NCBI RefSeq assembly: GCF_020379485.1
Contig: NC_063452.1
Location: 6,489,065 to 6,553,064, forward strand
Direction of reading: 5' to 3'
Source of the DNA: Brassica napus
Lineage: Eukaryota; Streptophyta; Magnoliopsida; Brassicales; Brassicaceae
DNA length: 64,000 bases
Below are positions 1 to 11,837 of this stretch, in pieces. The translations under genes were made by a program, and so were the position numbers. The first letter of the stretch is position 1, and each line of letters starts with the position of its first letter. Under the pieces are notes generated by a model, which was not told the origin of the DNA, made no database searches, and worked only from the letters and a program-made list of their open reading frames with translations.

Positions 1-2404
1 ACTTGTATAATAATATTTAATGTTTCTAACAATATTATTTTTCTAATGTATCTAAATCTCACCATATGACCTATATTTAATCAAAATATTTAAAATATTA
101 TTATATGTGGAAAACAATTCGGTGTTTAGAGAAAAATTATTCAAACTTATTAATGGGTCAATATTTGTCGAAGGTTTAGTATAGCACATAAGTCAATATT
201 TTTACAGTATGTAAAATATTTAATTATTATGTTTATAAATATTTTAAAATAAGATAAATATTTAAAATATTAATTAATAAATATTTAAATAATATTCATG
301 TATATAAAAGTGGAAATAAGTATCCGCACGGGTCAAGCTCTAATTACTATTATTTAACATTACTAATACCAACCACTATAGTTACTCATATATCTATTCT
401 ATTAAAACTGAACTACAAAATAATACTTGCCTATTTTAAAGTGGGTTCTTACAGATTTTCATTTCCTTTTTGACTAATTGTAAATAGTTCATTTATTGTT
501 TTCATTTAAGTATTTTATTACATATTTTACATTCCCTTTTCACTCTTACAAACTACTTCATTAATTGTATTCCCATAATAATTCGATGTTATTTATTTTA
601 CGTATTAACCATAATAATTTACGTTTTTAAATAAAATTGCTCCATTAGTGACAAGAATTCAACCGGTTAACAAAATTATTTTTATTTGATCACATAATCA
701 GTTAGACATGGGCATTCATGTATACGTTCGGATAAAGATCGGTTTCTACTGGTATCAGATTTTTGGATTTTAAAATTATACTATGTTGGGGTATTATAAA
801 ATTTTGGACAGGGTTCGAGTTGGATTCTTTCGAGTTCGGATAAATTTGTAGGAACCTAAAAATATCTAAATAACCTATATGTCTAAAAGTGTCACCAAAC
901 AATTTATTAAAAATATAAAAACCAAACCCGCACAGACGTGCTGGTTAATCTTATTATTTGTTAAGTTATATATTATTCCCATTTCTTATTTGTTACCTCA
1001 TGTACATATTTGATTAACTTACTAAACATTCTCGCTAGCACATATTTTAGCGATTGATATAACTCTCATTAAACACACAAAAGGTTAACCATAATATATA
1101 ATTCGTTACTACAATAGGAATTGTATTATGTTGGTGTACCCGCTAACATGTATGTTAGATATACACAAATTTATCATTTTTGAATTGTGCAAATTAGGAT
1201 CCGTTAAAACACTAATAATATCAAGTAACTAGAAAAATATCGACTAACATAAAATATTAAGATTTTAAATTTAAAAAACACGAGTAAGTTATATATAATA
1301 TTAGTGTCTAAATTTACTAGTTAACTATAACACTAGTATGTAACTGGTAATGTATTAAGTACAATTTTCTAAAGTTAGACGATAAAAGAATGTTAAATGC
1401 AAAACTGTGGGAGAGGAAGATTGGTAGCGGATCCGATGAATTGTAGGCGTTGTGAAGTCAGAGTCTTACGACTGAGGGAAACATAGTCTTCTTGAAAACT
1501 TGCTCTTTACTGATAAGCCAAACTATGTTTTCCCACACGTTTGCTACCTAATCATGCGACCAAAAATCAGTTTTAGCTAAGATGGGGTCTCCATCTTTTC
1601 TACAGGCGACATGGTCTCCACCTACAACATTAAACACAACACATAATAAACTTATAGTTTAACTGCTACAATTGACATTAACATTTAACTAAATAGATAT
1701 CGTCTATAGCTATTAATACTTGACACAACAAAAAATATAAACATAATCCCAGTATATAGAAATAGTATTGCAGAAAGTTAAACAGTTGGGTTTCTATACA
1801 TACTGTATATAACAGCTACACAACGCTGTAACGTCTAACTAGATTGTTATCGTCTACAACTATTATTACTGAATACACTATGGGTTACCATCTAACTATC
1901 TATACTCCAAAACACTTTGTCGTCTTCAATAGATGACCTACTAAACTCTTCTAAATTAAAATCTAATGAAGAGTAATAAATGTTACAAAATAAGTTATCA
2001 GCTAATTAAAAATATATCTTTATAGAATTGGTTTCCCTAGGCAAATAACAAAAAGTAGAAAACTTGAATAAATCGCAAACATATAAACATATGTTGGAGA
2101 GTAATGAAAAAGTTATCGACTAAGTTCTCTATAATATATTCTATACATTATGGGTTACCATCTAATTAAATCACTATCACTATGGGTTACAAAATATTTT
2201 AAAGTATATAGATGAGTAAGCATTACTTTAAGTGGTAAACAATAAGTTAAAGTCGGTGAAAGATATTAGACCCTAACCTCCTAACAAAAGACACCAGATC
2301 TATGTCTTCTTCTTCATTCGGACATGCTTTGAGGTCTAAAGATACTGTATCTTCCCCATCTCCAAAAAGTAAAAACCAGTAGTTTTACAGTTAGAATTTG
2401 AAAA
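1..2404. other. AT-rich intergenic flank
   Basis: No convincing gene is seen. The stretch is AT-rich with scattered short open frames in every phase. Around 701-900 it has the TCGGAT/GGTTCG-rich texture typical of decayed Brassicaceae hAT-type MITEs, too eroded to delimit. The block at about 1390-1640 is less AT-rich but shows no coding frame or recognisable RNA. Confidence 0.6.
318..343 (+). mobile_element. possible Helitron 3' terminus remnant
   Basis: The segment reads like the 3' end of Brassicaceae Helitrons: a CACGGGTCAAGCTCTAA motif following the remains of a GC-rich hairpin, ending in CTAA and followed by T. The left arm of the hairpin is eroded and no matching 5' end was found, so this is a weak call. 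Confidence 0.3.
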
Positions 2405-2419
2405 CACTACAAGAAAACA
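2405..2419 (+). repeat. CACTA left terminal inverted repeat
   Basis: CACTACAAGAAAACA is a perfect 15-bp inverted match to 9496-9510. The preceding AAA (2402-2404) is one copy of the target duplication. Confidence 0.93.
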
Positions 2420-2700
2420 CATGCTTAACGACGAAAATTAACGAGGAAAAACAATCTTCGTAAATTTGCGTCGAGTTTACGACGAATTTACGTGAAAAAC
2501 TAAAGTCATCGTTATTTCCTCGTAACGTAACGACAAAACTGTTTCGTCGTAAAGTGGATGTAATTTTACGAGTATTTTACGAGGAAAAACTATTTCCTCG
2601 TAAATACGACGTAAACTTTGCGTGGTATTTACGAGGGAATAGTTTACGTGTATTTAGCGAGGAAATTTTTGAATCCACCAACTTTATAGGTGTTACACGT
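2420..2700 (+). repeat. CACTA left subterminal repeat region
   Basis: Short motifs such as AACGACGAAA, ACGAGGAAA and their reverse complements (TCGTCGTAAA, TCCTCGTAAA) recur many times. Such subterminal repeats are the binding sites of the TnpA-type protein in En/Spm elements (family knowledge). The same motifs recur at 5690-5890, 6340-6540, 6780-6950 and 9060-9480. Confidence 0.8.
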
Positions 2701-2837
2701 TTTTTTTGCCCACCTAATTAATTTTCGTCGTAAATTCATAGCAAAATTACAACTACCAGATTCGAATTTTCCTATAAATATGGATGTTTGAACATCATTT
2801 TAAACACACCAACAACAAAAAACGTGAAAGAAAAAAA

Positions 2838-5350
2838 ATGGCTGGCTCCGGGACTATTTACGAGTTGCGGAAGTGGATGTATATGCATAGAGATGCTAAC
2901 GGGAGAGTGACGAAAGAATACCTTGCGGGTCTGGAGACATTTATGCATCAAGCAGATTCAACACCGCTCGCCCAAGAAAGTGGTAAGATGTTCTGTCCTT
3001 GTCGGAAATGCAACAATTCGAAACTGGCAAATCGTGAAAATGTTTGGAAGCATTTAATAAATAGAGGTTTCACGGAAAATTACTATATCTGATTTCAACA
3101 TGGAAAAGGTTTTAATTATGATCAGAATGAAGCTAGTAGTAGTAATAGCAATTTTCAGGAAAAAGAACCGGTTGATCATCATTTGCATAATGAACATAGT
3201 TACCATCAGGAGGAGATGGTAGATTTTGATAGGGTTCATGATATGGTAGCTGATGCATTCGTAGCTCATGATGAAGATGAAGAACCTAATATAGATGCAA
3301 AAAAGTTTTACGAAATGTTAAATGCGGCGAATCAACCACTTTACAGTGGTTGTAGAGAAGGTCTCTCTAAATTGTCGTTAGCTGCTAGAATGATGAATAT
3401 TAAAACTGATCACAATCTACCTGAAAGTTGCATGAACGAATGGGCGGACTTGTTTAAAGAGTACTTGCCGGAAGACAATGTGTCTGCTGATTCTTATTAT
3501 GAGATTCAGAAACTGGTTTATAGTCTTGGGTTGCCTTCGGAGATGATAGATGTTTGCATCGACAACTGCATGATCTATTGGGGAGATGATGAGAAGCTAG
3601 AAGAATGTCGATTCTGCAAGAAGCCACGATTCAAGCCGCAAGGACGGGGACGTAATAGGGTACCGTACCAAAGGATGTGGTACCTACCAATTATAGACAG
3701 ATTGAAAAGATTGTATCAATCAGAGCAGACTGCTGGAAAGATGAGATGGCATGCCGAGCATACTCAGACGGATGGTGAGATGACTCATCCATCAGATGCA
3801 AGAGCCTGGAAACATTTCAACAAAGTACATCCAGATTTCGCTAGCAATATCCGGAATGTGTATCTCGGATTATGCACAGATGGATTTAGTCCGTTCGGAA
3901 TGTCAGGGAGACAATATTCATTGTGGCCAGTCTTTCTTACTCCATACAACCTGCCACCGGAGATGTACATGCAACGGGAGTTACTATTCTTGACCATATT
4001 AATACCTGGTCCGAACCATCCAAAAAGGTCCCTGGATGTTTTCCTACAACCACTGATAAAAGAGTTGAAGGATTTGTGGTCAACAGGGGTGAGGACGTAT
4101 GACTGTTCAACGAAGACGAATTTTACGATGCGAGCGATGCTTTTGTGGACCATAAGTGATTTTCCTGCCTATGGGATGTTGTCTGGATGGACTACACATG
4201 GGAGATTAGCTTGTCCATATTGTAATGGAACGACAGATGCGTTTCAACTGAAGAATGGTAGGAAGACAAGTTGGTTTGATTGTCACCGTCGATTTCTTCC
4301 CATTGGCCATCCTTACCGAATAAACAAGAATTTGTTTAGGCACAAAAGGGTTGTGAGAGACACTCCTCCTCCATATCTAACTGGAGAACAAATTGAAGCG
4401 CAAATCGACTACTACGGAGCTAACGAAACAGTTCGTTGGGGTGGTAATTGGCATGTCCCTCGTAATATGCCAGATTCTTACGGTGTTCATCACAACTGGC
4501 ACAAGAAGAGTATATTTTGGGAGTTGCCATATTGGAAGGATCTTCTTCTGCGCCACAACCTCGATGTGATGCATATAGAGAAGAATTTCTTTGAGAACAT
4601 CATGAATACAATATTGAATGTCCCAGGGAAGACAAAAGACAACATAAAATCGAGGTTGGACTTGCCGGATATTTGCTCAAGAAGCGACTTACATATTAAA
4701 TGCAATGGACAAGTTCCCGTTCCGATATTCAGATTATCTTCAGAAAAAAAGTCGGTGTTGTTCAACTGGGTGGCATCAGAAGTGAAGTTCCCCGATGGGT
4801 ATGTTTCGAATCTCTCTAGATGTGTTGAAAAGGGTCAAAAGTTCTCCGGGATGAAGAGTCATGATTGTCATGTATTTATGCAACGACTACTGCCCTTTGC
4901 ATTTGCGGAGCTACTTCCAACAAACGTACATGAAGCACTTGCAGGTACGTAGTGTATTATATCACAATAATTTACAAAATAATATATGACTAACAATGTG
5001 TTTAATTTTTTTTTAATATAAAAGGCATTGGAGCATTTTTCAGGGATCTGAGCACACACACTCTTAAAGAAGAAGTTGTGGAACAGCTTCAGGAGAACAT
5101 TCCCATCTTATTGTGCAACTTGGAGAAGATATTTCCTCCCGGATTTTTTGACGTCATGGAGCATCTAGCTGTCCACCTCCCATATGAGGCATTGCTTCGT
5201 GGACCTGTACATTACGGATGGATGTATCAGTATGAGCGAGCCATGAAATATTTGAAGGGAAAAGCAAAGAACCTCGCCAAAGTTGAAGGTTCTATAATTG
5301 CTGGAAGTTTGACGGAAGAAGTTTCTCACTTCACATCGTACTACATCGTA
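2838..5350 (+). pseudogene. TNP2-type CACTA transposase, interrupted
   Basis: The ATG at 2838 opens a frame beginning MAGSGTIYELRKWMY, a Transpos_assoc-type N-terminal domain with a CPCRKC zinc-like motif. After a TGA at 3090-3092 (codon 85, where a Trp codon is usual in relatives) the same frame continues open to 4944, with the Transposase_21/TNP2 core (GLCTDGFSPFGMSGRQYS, then LDVMHIEKNFFENI). A GT-AG intron fits at 4945-5024. Exon 2 (from 5025) encodes a DUF4218-like segment (LPYEALLRGPVHYGWMYQYE). Coding stops abruptly at about 5350, where heptamer arrays replace the usual C-terminal part. The gene therefore has one nonsense codon and a lost 3' end. The frame between 2838 and 4944 is otherwise clean, suggesting recent inactivation. 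Confidence 0.85.
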
Positions 5351-5360
5351 CTAATTGCCG

Positions 5361-6321
5361 GATTTCGGGTTACGGGTTTCGGGTTTTTGGTTTCGGGTTT
5401 GGGGTTTCGGGTTTAGGGGTTCGGGGTTTGGGGTTTCGGGTTTTGGATTTCGGGTTTCGGGTTTCGGGTTTTGGATTTCGGGTTTCGGGTTTCGGGTTTC
5501 GGGTTTCGGGTTTCGGGTTTCGGGTTTCGGGTTTCGGGTTTCGGGTTCTAGGGATTTAACCATAACACTCGTTAAAAATAACGACGAAACTTAAAATTAA
5601 ATATGGGGTTTGGAATATATGAAGTAGAAAACAAGGAATATGGGGTTTGGGGTTTCGGGTTTCGGGTTTTGGATTCTAGGGATTTAAACATAACACTCGT
5701 TAATTCCACGTAAGCTTACATCGTCGTAAAGTCCTCGTATCCCAACGAGTAAATAACGACGAAGGACTCGTTAATTCCACGTAGGACTAAATCGTCGTAA
5801 ATACCACATAGGATGAATTCGTCGTAAAAATCACGTAGGATGAAATCGTCGTAAATATAACGTAATACAACGAGGAAATAACGACGAAAGCTAAAAATAA
5901 ATATGGGGTTTGGAATATATGAAGTAGAAAATAAGGAATATGGGGTTTGGGGTTTGGGGTTTGGGGTTTGGGGTTTCGGGTTTCGGGTTTCGGGTTTGGG
6001 GTTTCGGGTTTTGGGGTTCCGGGTTTTGGATTTCGGATTTCGGGTTTTGGGTTTTTGGTTTCGGGTTTGAGGTTTCGGGTTTAGGGGTTCGGGGTTTGGG
6101 GTCGGGTTTTAGATTTCGGGTTTCGGGTTTCGGTTTTCGGGTTTCGGGTTTCGGGTTCTAGGGATTTAACCATAACACTCGTTAAAAATAACGACGAAAC
6201 TTAAAATTAAATATGGGGTTTGGAATATATGAAGTAGAAAATTAAAGATGGGGGTTTGGGTTTCGGGTTTCGGGTTTGGGGGTTCGGGTTTGGGGTTTCG
6301 GGTTTGGGTTTCGGGTTTCGG
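5361..6321 (+). repeat. TTTCGGG/TTTGGGG heptamer arrays inside the CACTA
   Basis: Four arrays of a GGGTTTC-type heptamer lie at about 5361-5547, 5641-5672, 5941-6158 and 6248-6321. The units differ by one base from the plant telomere repeat TTTAGGG. They are separated by near-identical spacers containing TAACCATAACACTCGTTA and ATATGGGGTTTGGAATATAT, so array plus spacer was duplicated as a block. Open frames across them (PKPETRN-type peptides) are artefacts of the 7-bp period. Confidence 0.9.
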
Positions 6322-6779
6322 ATTCTAGGGATTTAAACATAACACTCGTTAATTCCACGTAAGCACAAATCGTCGTAAAGTCCTCGTAGGATGAAATCGT
6401 CGTAACTACCACGTAAAATGATTTAAACAAAACACTCGTTAATTCCACGTAAGCAGAAATCGTCGTAAAGACCACGTAAACAGATTTATACATAAACCCG
6501 TCAATTCCACGTAAGTACAAATCGTCGTAAATATCTCGTAGTGTACAAACTTGAAAAAAAAAGGAAAAGGAGAGAAATACCAGATTAACATGTGGCAAGA
6601 CTTCCAGCAATTATAATACGTAAGTCTCGCCCACATTAATTCTAATATCTTCTCCTTTTCCTATTTTTTTCAAATATTTATAATTTGAATAGGATTTTTT
6701 TGAGGATTGTGATTTGAGATAAGGTGTGATTTGGGAGTTTGTGTGTGGTTTGAGAGTGAGAGTTGTCGGTATATTTATA
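6322..6779 (+). other. CACTA internal non-coding segment
   Basis: The first half repeats the CACGTAAG...ATCGTCGTAAA motif several times, resembling subterminal motifs. The rest, about 6540-6779, is AT-rich without a coding frame. It separates the broken transposase gene from the promoter of the second gene. Confidence 0.6.
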
Positions 6780-6962
6780 GGAAAGCAAGCCTCGTTAATT
6801 CCTCGTAAGGTAAATCGTCGTTAGTACCTCGTATAAAAAAAACACGGGCCTTTGTGATTCCTCGCAATTTCCTCGTAAAAAAAAAGACGGGCCTTTGTAA
6901 CTGCTCGCTATTTCGTCGTAAACTTACGAGGAATTTGCGACGATATGTAATCTTATATATAC
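6780..6962 (+). promoter_or_regulatory. promoter region of the second CACTA gene
   Basis: A TATATAT box at 6954-6960 lies about 65 bp before the ATG at 7026. Just upstream is a cluster of CCTCGTAA/CGTCGTAAA motifs matching the terminal subterminal repeats. By analogy with En/Spm, the element-encoded binding protein could act here as well as at the ends (inference). Confidence 0.5.
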
Positions 6963-7025
6963 ACCCGAGCGCTCACTCTTTCTTTCCTCTCTACTTCCTC
7001 TCTACTTCCTCTCCATTTCGTAGCA

Positions 7026-8875
<1,850 letters not shown>

Positions 8876-9054
8876 TTTTTTTTTGTTGTTGTTGTATTAT
8901 ATAAATTCAAAACTTATTTATATATAAAATATTTTCATATTGATTTATTTTTATTTTAAATTTTAATTTATTATTAAATTAAATAATTTTAATTATTTTT
9001 TAATTATATTTGTAAATTCTGTAAAAATAATAAAAACGAAGTAAATTCGTAGCT

Positions 9055-9495
9055 AATGTACGACCTCTTTACGTGGAAACCTTACGAGGAAATGACGAGA
9101 AACAATTAACGACTATTTTACGAGGAAACATTTGCGAGGAAATAACGAGGAAAAGTTTACGAGTATTTAACGAGGAAATCGTTTCGTGGTTGTTACGTGT
9201 ATTTTGCGAGGAAACTCTTTCAAGGTATTTACGTGTAGGTTACGAGGAACTCATTTCGAGGTATTTACGAGGAATTGTAGCGACGTCCTTGCGTGGAATA
9301 TTGACGTGGTCTTTACGACGAATCGCCCTACTTCGTCTTTACGACGAAATATATTCCTCGCTAAGTTACGACGAATTAGCGAGGAAATATGTGTTACGAC
9401 GGACGAGTAACGAGCAAACGCGCTTCCTCGCTATTTCGTCGTAAATCCTCTTTTACGACGAAATAATGAGGAAAACCGCCCTCGTTAAGGTTATG
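9055..9495 (+). repeat. CACTA right subterminal repeat region
   Basis: There is a dense run of ACGAGGAAA, TACGACGAAA and TTTCCTCG motifs in both orientations, mirroring 2420-2700. Open frames crossing it are artefacts of the repeated motif. Confidence 0.8.
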
Positions 9496-9510
9496 TTTTC
9501 TTGTAGTGAA
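9496..9510 (-). repeat. CACTA right terminal inverted repeat
   Basis: TGTTTTCTTGTAGTG is the exact reverse complement of 2405-2419. The following AAA (9511-9513) is the second copy of the target duplication. Confidence 0.93.
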
Positions 9511-9513
9511 AGG

Positions 9514-10007
9514 ACAAAAATATTAGAACAAAATGGGAAGAAATCACATACAAATTAGGACTTAATGATAGTGATTTTACTTACAAATTAGGAGCATTTG
9601 TGGATCTTGGCTGCGCAAACAGGCGTCTCTTCAGATTTTTGGATTAGATCTAATAATGGCTTCTTTCCGATTTCTCCTCTCTCACTTCTTTCTAGTTTTG
9701 AAAATGGAGGATTAATAATAACAGAGAAATTGAAAAACGTATTAGTATGTCTAAGCTCTAACACAAAATCTGAGCAAGGATAAAGTAGGTGTGTAGAGCC
9801 ATAGGGTTATTTTGGTATTAAAAAAAGTATACAGTTCATATAATAGTAATAGGGTGGTTTGCAAATTATGGTCGAAATGGTGTATATACACACTAATTTC
9901 TTTTTTGTTTAAGTAATTTATCTAAAATTTATTTATATAACTTTATTATACAAATTTATTACATAATGTGCCCCCATGCTATTTAATTCTCTGGGGCCGC
10001 CCCTGAT
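9514..10007. other. intergenic, no gene seen
   Basis: AT-rich single-copy-looking DNA. The open frame at 9598-9783 matches no family I recognise and has no supporting context. The GGGGCCGCCCC run at about 9993-10003 resembles a decayed hAT-type terminus but has no partner. Confidence 0.5.
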
Positions 10008-10010
10008 TTA

Positions 10011-10690
10011 GAGCTTGACTGGTTTAAACGTAGTGGTTGTGGCTGCGGGTGCGAGAATTTACGGAAGCGGGAGTTTGGGAAACGGGTGGTTGCGGTTTCA
10101 AGCGTTATTAAGTGTTTCGTATGACTGACACAACATTTAAAAATTATTGCGTTTGCAGGTCGTTTTTGACTGGTTTACCTACAAATGCAAAAATTTAATT
10201 AATGAAAAATTATTTAATTGACAAAAATAAATTACAAAAATAATAATTTTAGAACCCAATAGTAAATAATAAATAAAAAATTATATTTATAAATCATACT
10301 ATTATAATAAATATAAAACTATATTTATAAAATCATAGTATTAAAATTATATATATATATTATTCATACTATTCATATATATATGTATATATATATTAGT
10401 ATTAAAATCATATTATTCATATATATGTATATATATATATAGTAGTATTTATATCATCTCAATTTTTAAAAGTTATTTAAAATTATTTATTTTTATATTT
10501 ATATAATTTTTGCAAAAAAATAAAAAAAAATTATTGTCCCACAACCGCAAACAATAGCTGGAACTAACTTTTGATTTCCAGAGGTTTGGAGCGGTGTAAA
10601 ACGGTTTGTAGCATTTTTTGGAATTGTCTTAAAACGGCAACAATGCAAAAGTTGCATTTGCGGATGGTTGTGGGGAAACCAGTCTGACCC
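10011..10690. mobile_element. PIF/Harbinger-like MITE
   Basis: The ends are imperfect inverted repeats: GAGCTTGACTGGTTT on the left against GGGTCAGACTGGTTT read inwards from the right, with further similarity in a GTGGTTG/GCGG-rich subterminal zone. TTA flanks both sides (10008-10010 and 10691-10693), the 3-bp target duplication typical of PIF/Harbinger. The 680-bp interior is AT-rich and non-coding. Confidence 0.7.
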
Positions 10691-11337
10691 TTAGTATCAT
10701 GGCGTCCATGACCAATCTTGGTTCACGTTGCATGATTGTAACCACTCTTAAGTAGGAAACATCATTAATTAACTACCTCCAATTTAGCAAAAATAAAAAG
10801 TTAAGAGCATGTTTAATGGAGAGTTCTTGGGATGAAGTTTTTATCGGAATATAAGAATCTGTTTCTTAACTTTTAACTAAAAGAACTAAGAACCGATTCT
10901 TAAATAAGATCTTACGATGAGTTTTAAGTTTAACACGGTTCTAATAACATAAAGAAAGGTAGAAACGACTCTAAGATCTCTAATGATAACCAACCATTTC
11001 AAGAACCAATAATAACAAGTTCATCAATATGAGGTAATAAGGAGATCAGTCAAAATACTTATCTTCAAACAAACTATTAAAATGTCTGACTTTTGTTAAA
11101 AGCAAATTCACCTCTTTCTTTCTTTTTTGTAACAATTTTTCCTGAATTTTTTGTAAGCAACTTCACATCTTTCCATTACACACATTTGCAGAGTTAAATC
11201 CAAAAGAAAAGAAAAAGATCGAAATTCATGAATAGTCGCACTCAAATCAATTTTAACCAATGCCCAATTAAGACCCTGATATATAATTTCATTTTCTAAG
11301 ATTTAATGTAAAAACAAGGACGTAAACACGAGTCAAA
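10691..11337. repeat. duplicated-unit flanking block, unit 1
   Basis: The start (about 10700-10760, GGTTCACGTTGCATGATTG...) recurs at 28535-28625, 45950-46025 and 51655-51720. The latter part (about 10955-11337) recurs at 29726-29965, 47681-47900 and 58981-59220. These copies fix the boundaries of a tandem segmental duplication. No gene lies here. Confidence 0.8.
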
Positions 11338-11695
11338 TATTAGAATGAGAGAATTATTGAGAGTTTATTTATGGAGAATGAAGAACATGAAGAACATAGA
11401 GAGAGAGAAAATAGATCTCAAAATGTAAGAGAAAGAAGAAGAGAATAGTTTCTTTAATTTAATTGTGGATCTGGGTACAAGTATTTAAAGACAAGTGACA
11501 TCAGTACACAATATAATAAAATATCTTTTTCTCTCTTCTTCTTTTCTACAATAAAATCGAGCTTATAAAACCCTTATAAAGCCTTATAAAACCTTATAAA
11601 GTCTGGCAGCTTAATTTTCAAGTCTGGCAGCTTAATTCTCAAGTCTGGTTGCTTAATTCTCAAGTCTAGCTGCTTAATTCTGCTTCATGTCAACA
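11338..11695 (-). repeat. Copia 3' LTR (left copy)
   Basis: 358 bp, aligned end to end with 15713-16070. In element orientation it starts TGTTGACATG and ends CATTCTAATA. It includes about four tandem copies of a CAAGTCTGGCAGCTTAATTCT-like unit near 11600-11690. Confidence 0.92.
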
Positions 11696-11707
11696 CTCCC
11701 CCTCAAG
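11696..11707 (-). other. Copia polypurine tract
   Basis: In element orientation TTGAGGGGGAG directly abuts the 3' LTR, as required for plus-strand priming. Confidence 0.8.
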
Positions 11708-11837
11708 CTTGACCATGTGGAACAAGTCAAGCTTGGAAGCCATGAAGTATTCCCTCATTAAAACCTCAACTAGGTAAAACCCTTTGGGAGAAAACCCAAG
11801 TCAAGGAAAAAGAGCAGAACACTTCATGAAAGAGAGA

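Noticed and set aside
702..902. 66-codon minus-strand frame
   Set aside because: Lies in decayed TCGGAT-rich MITE-like DNA; no gene support.
920..953. Second possible Helitron 3' hairpin (CCCGCACAGACGTGCTGG)
   Set aside because: The hairpin is imperfect and not followed by a CTAG-type terminus.
3785..4153. Antisense frame within the TNP2 gene
   Set aside because: Shadow of the transposase coding strand.
5351..6161. Open frames rich in NPKPETR or GFRVSGF
   Set aside because: Translation of the 7-bp repeat; no start context or conservation.
9598..9783. 61-codon frame right of the CACTA element
   Set aside because: No similarity, no promoter or splice context, and length expected by chance.
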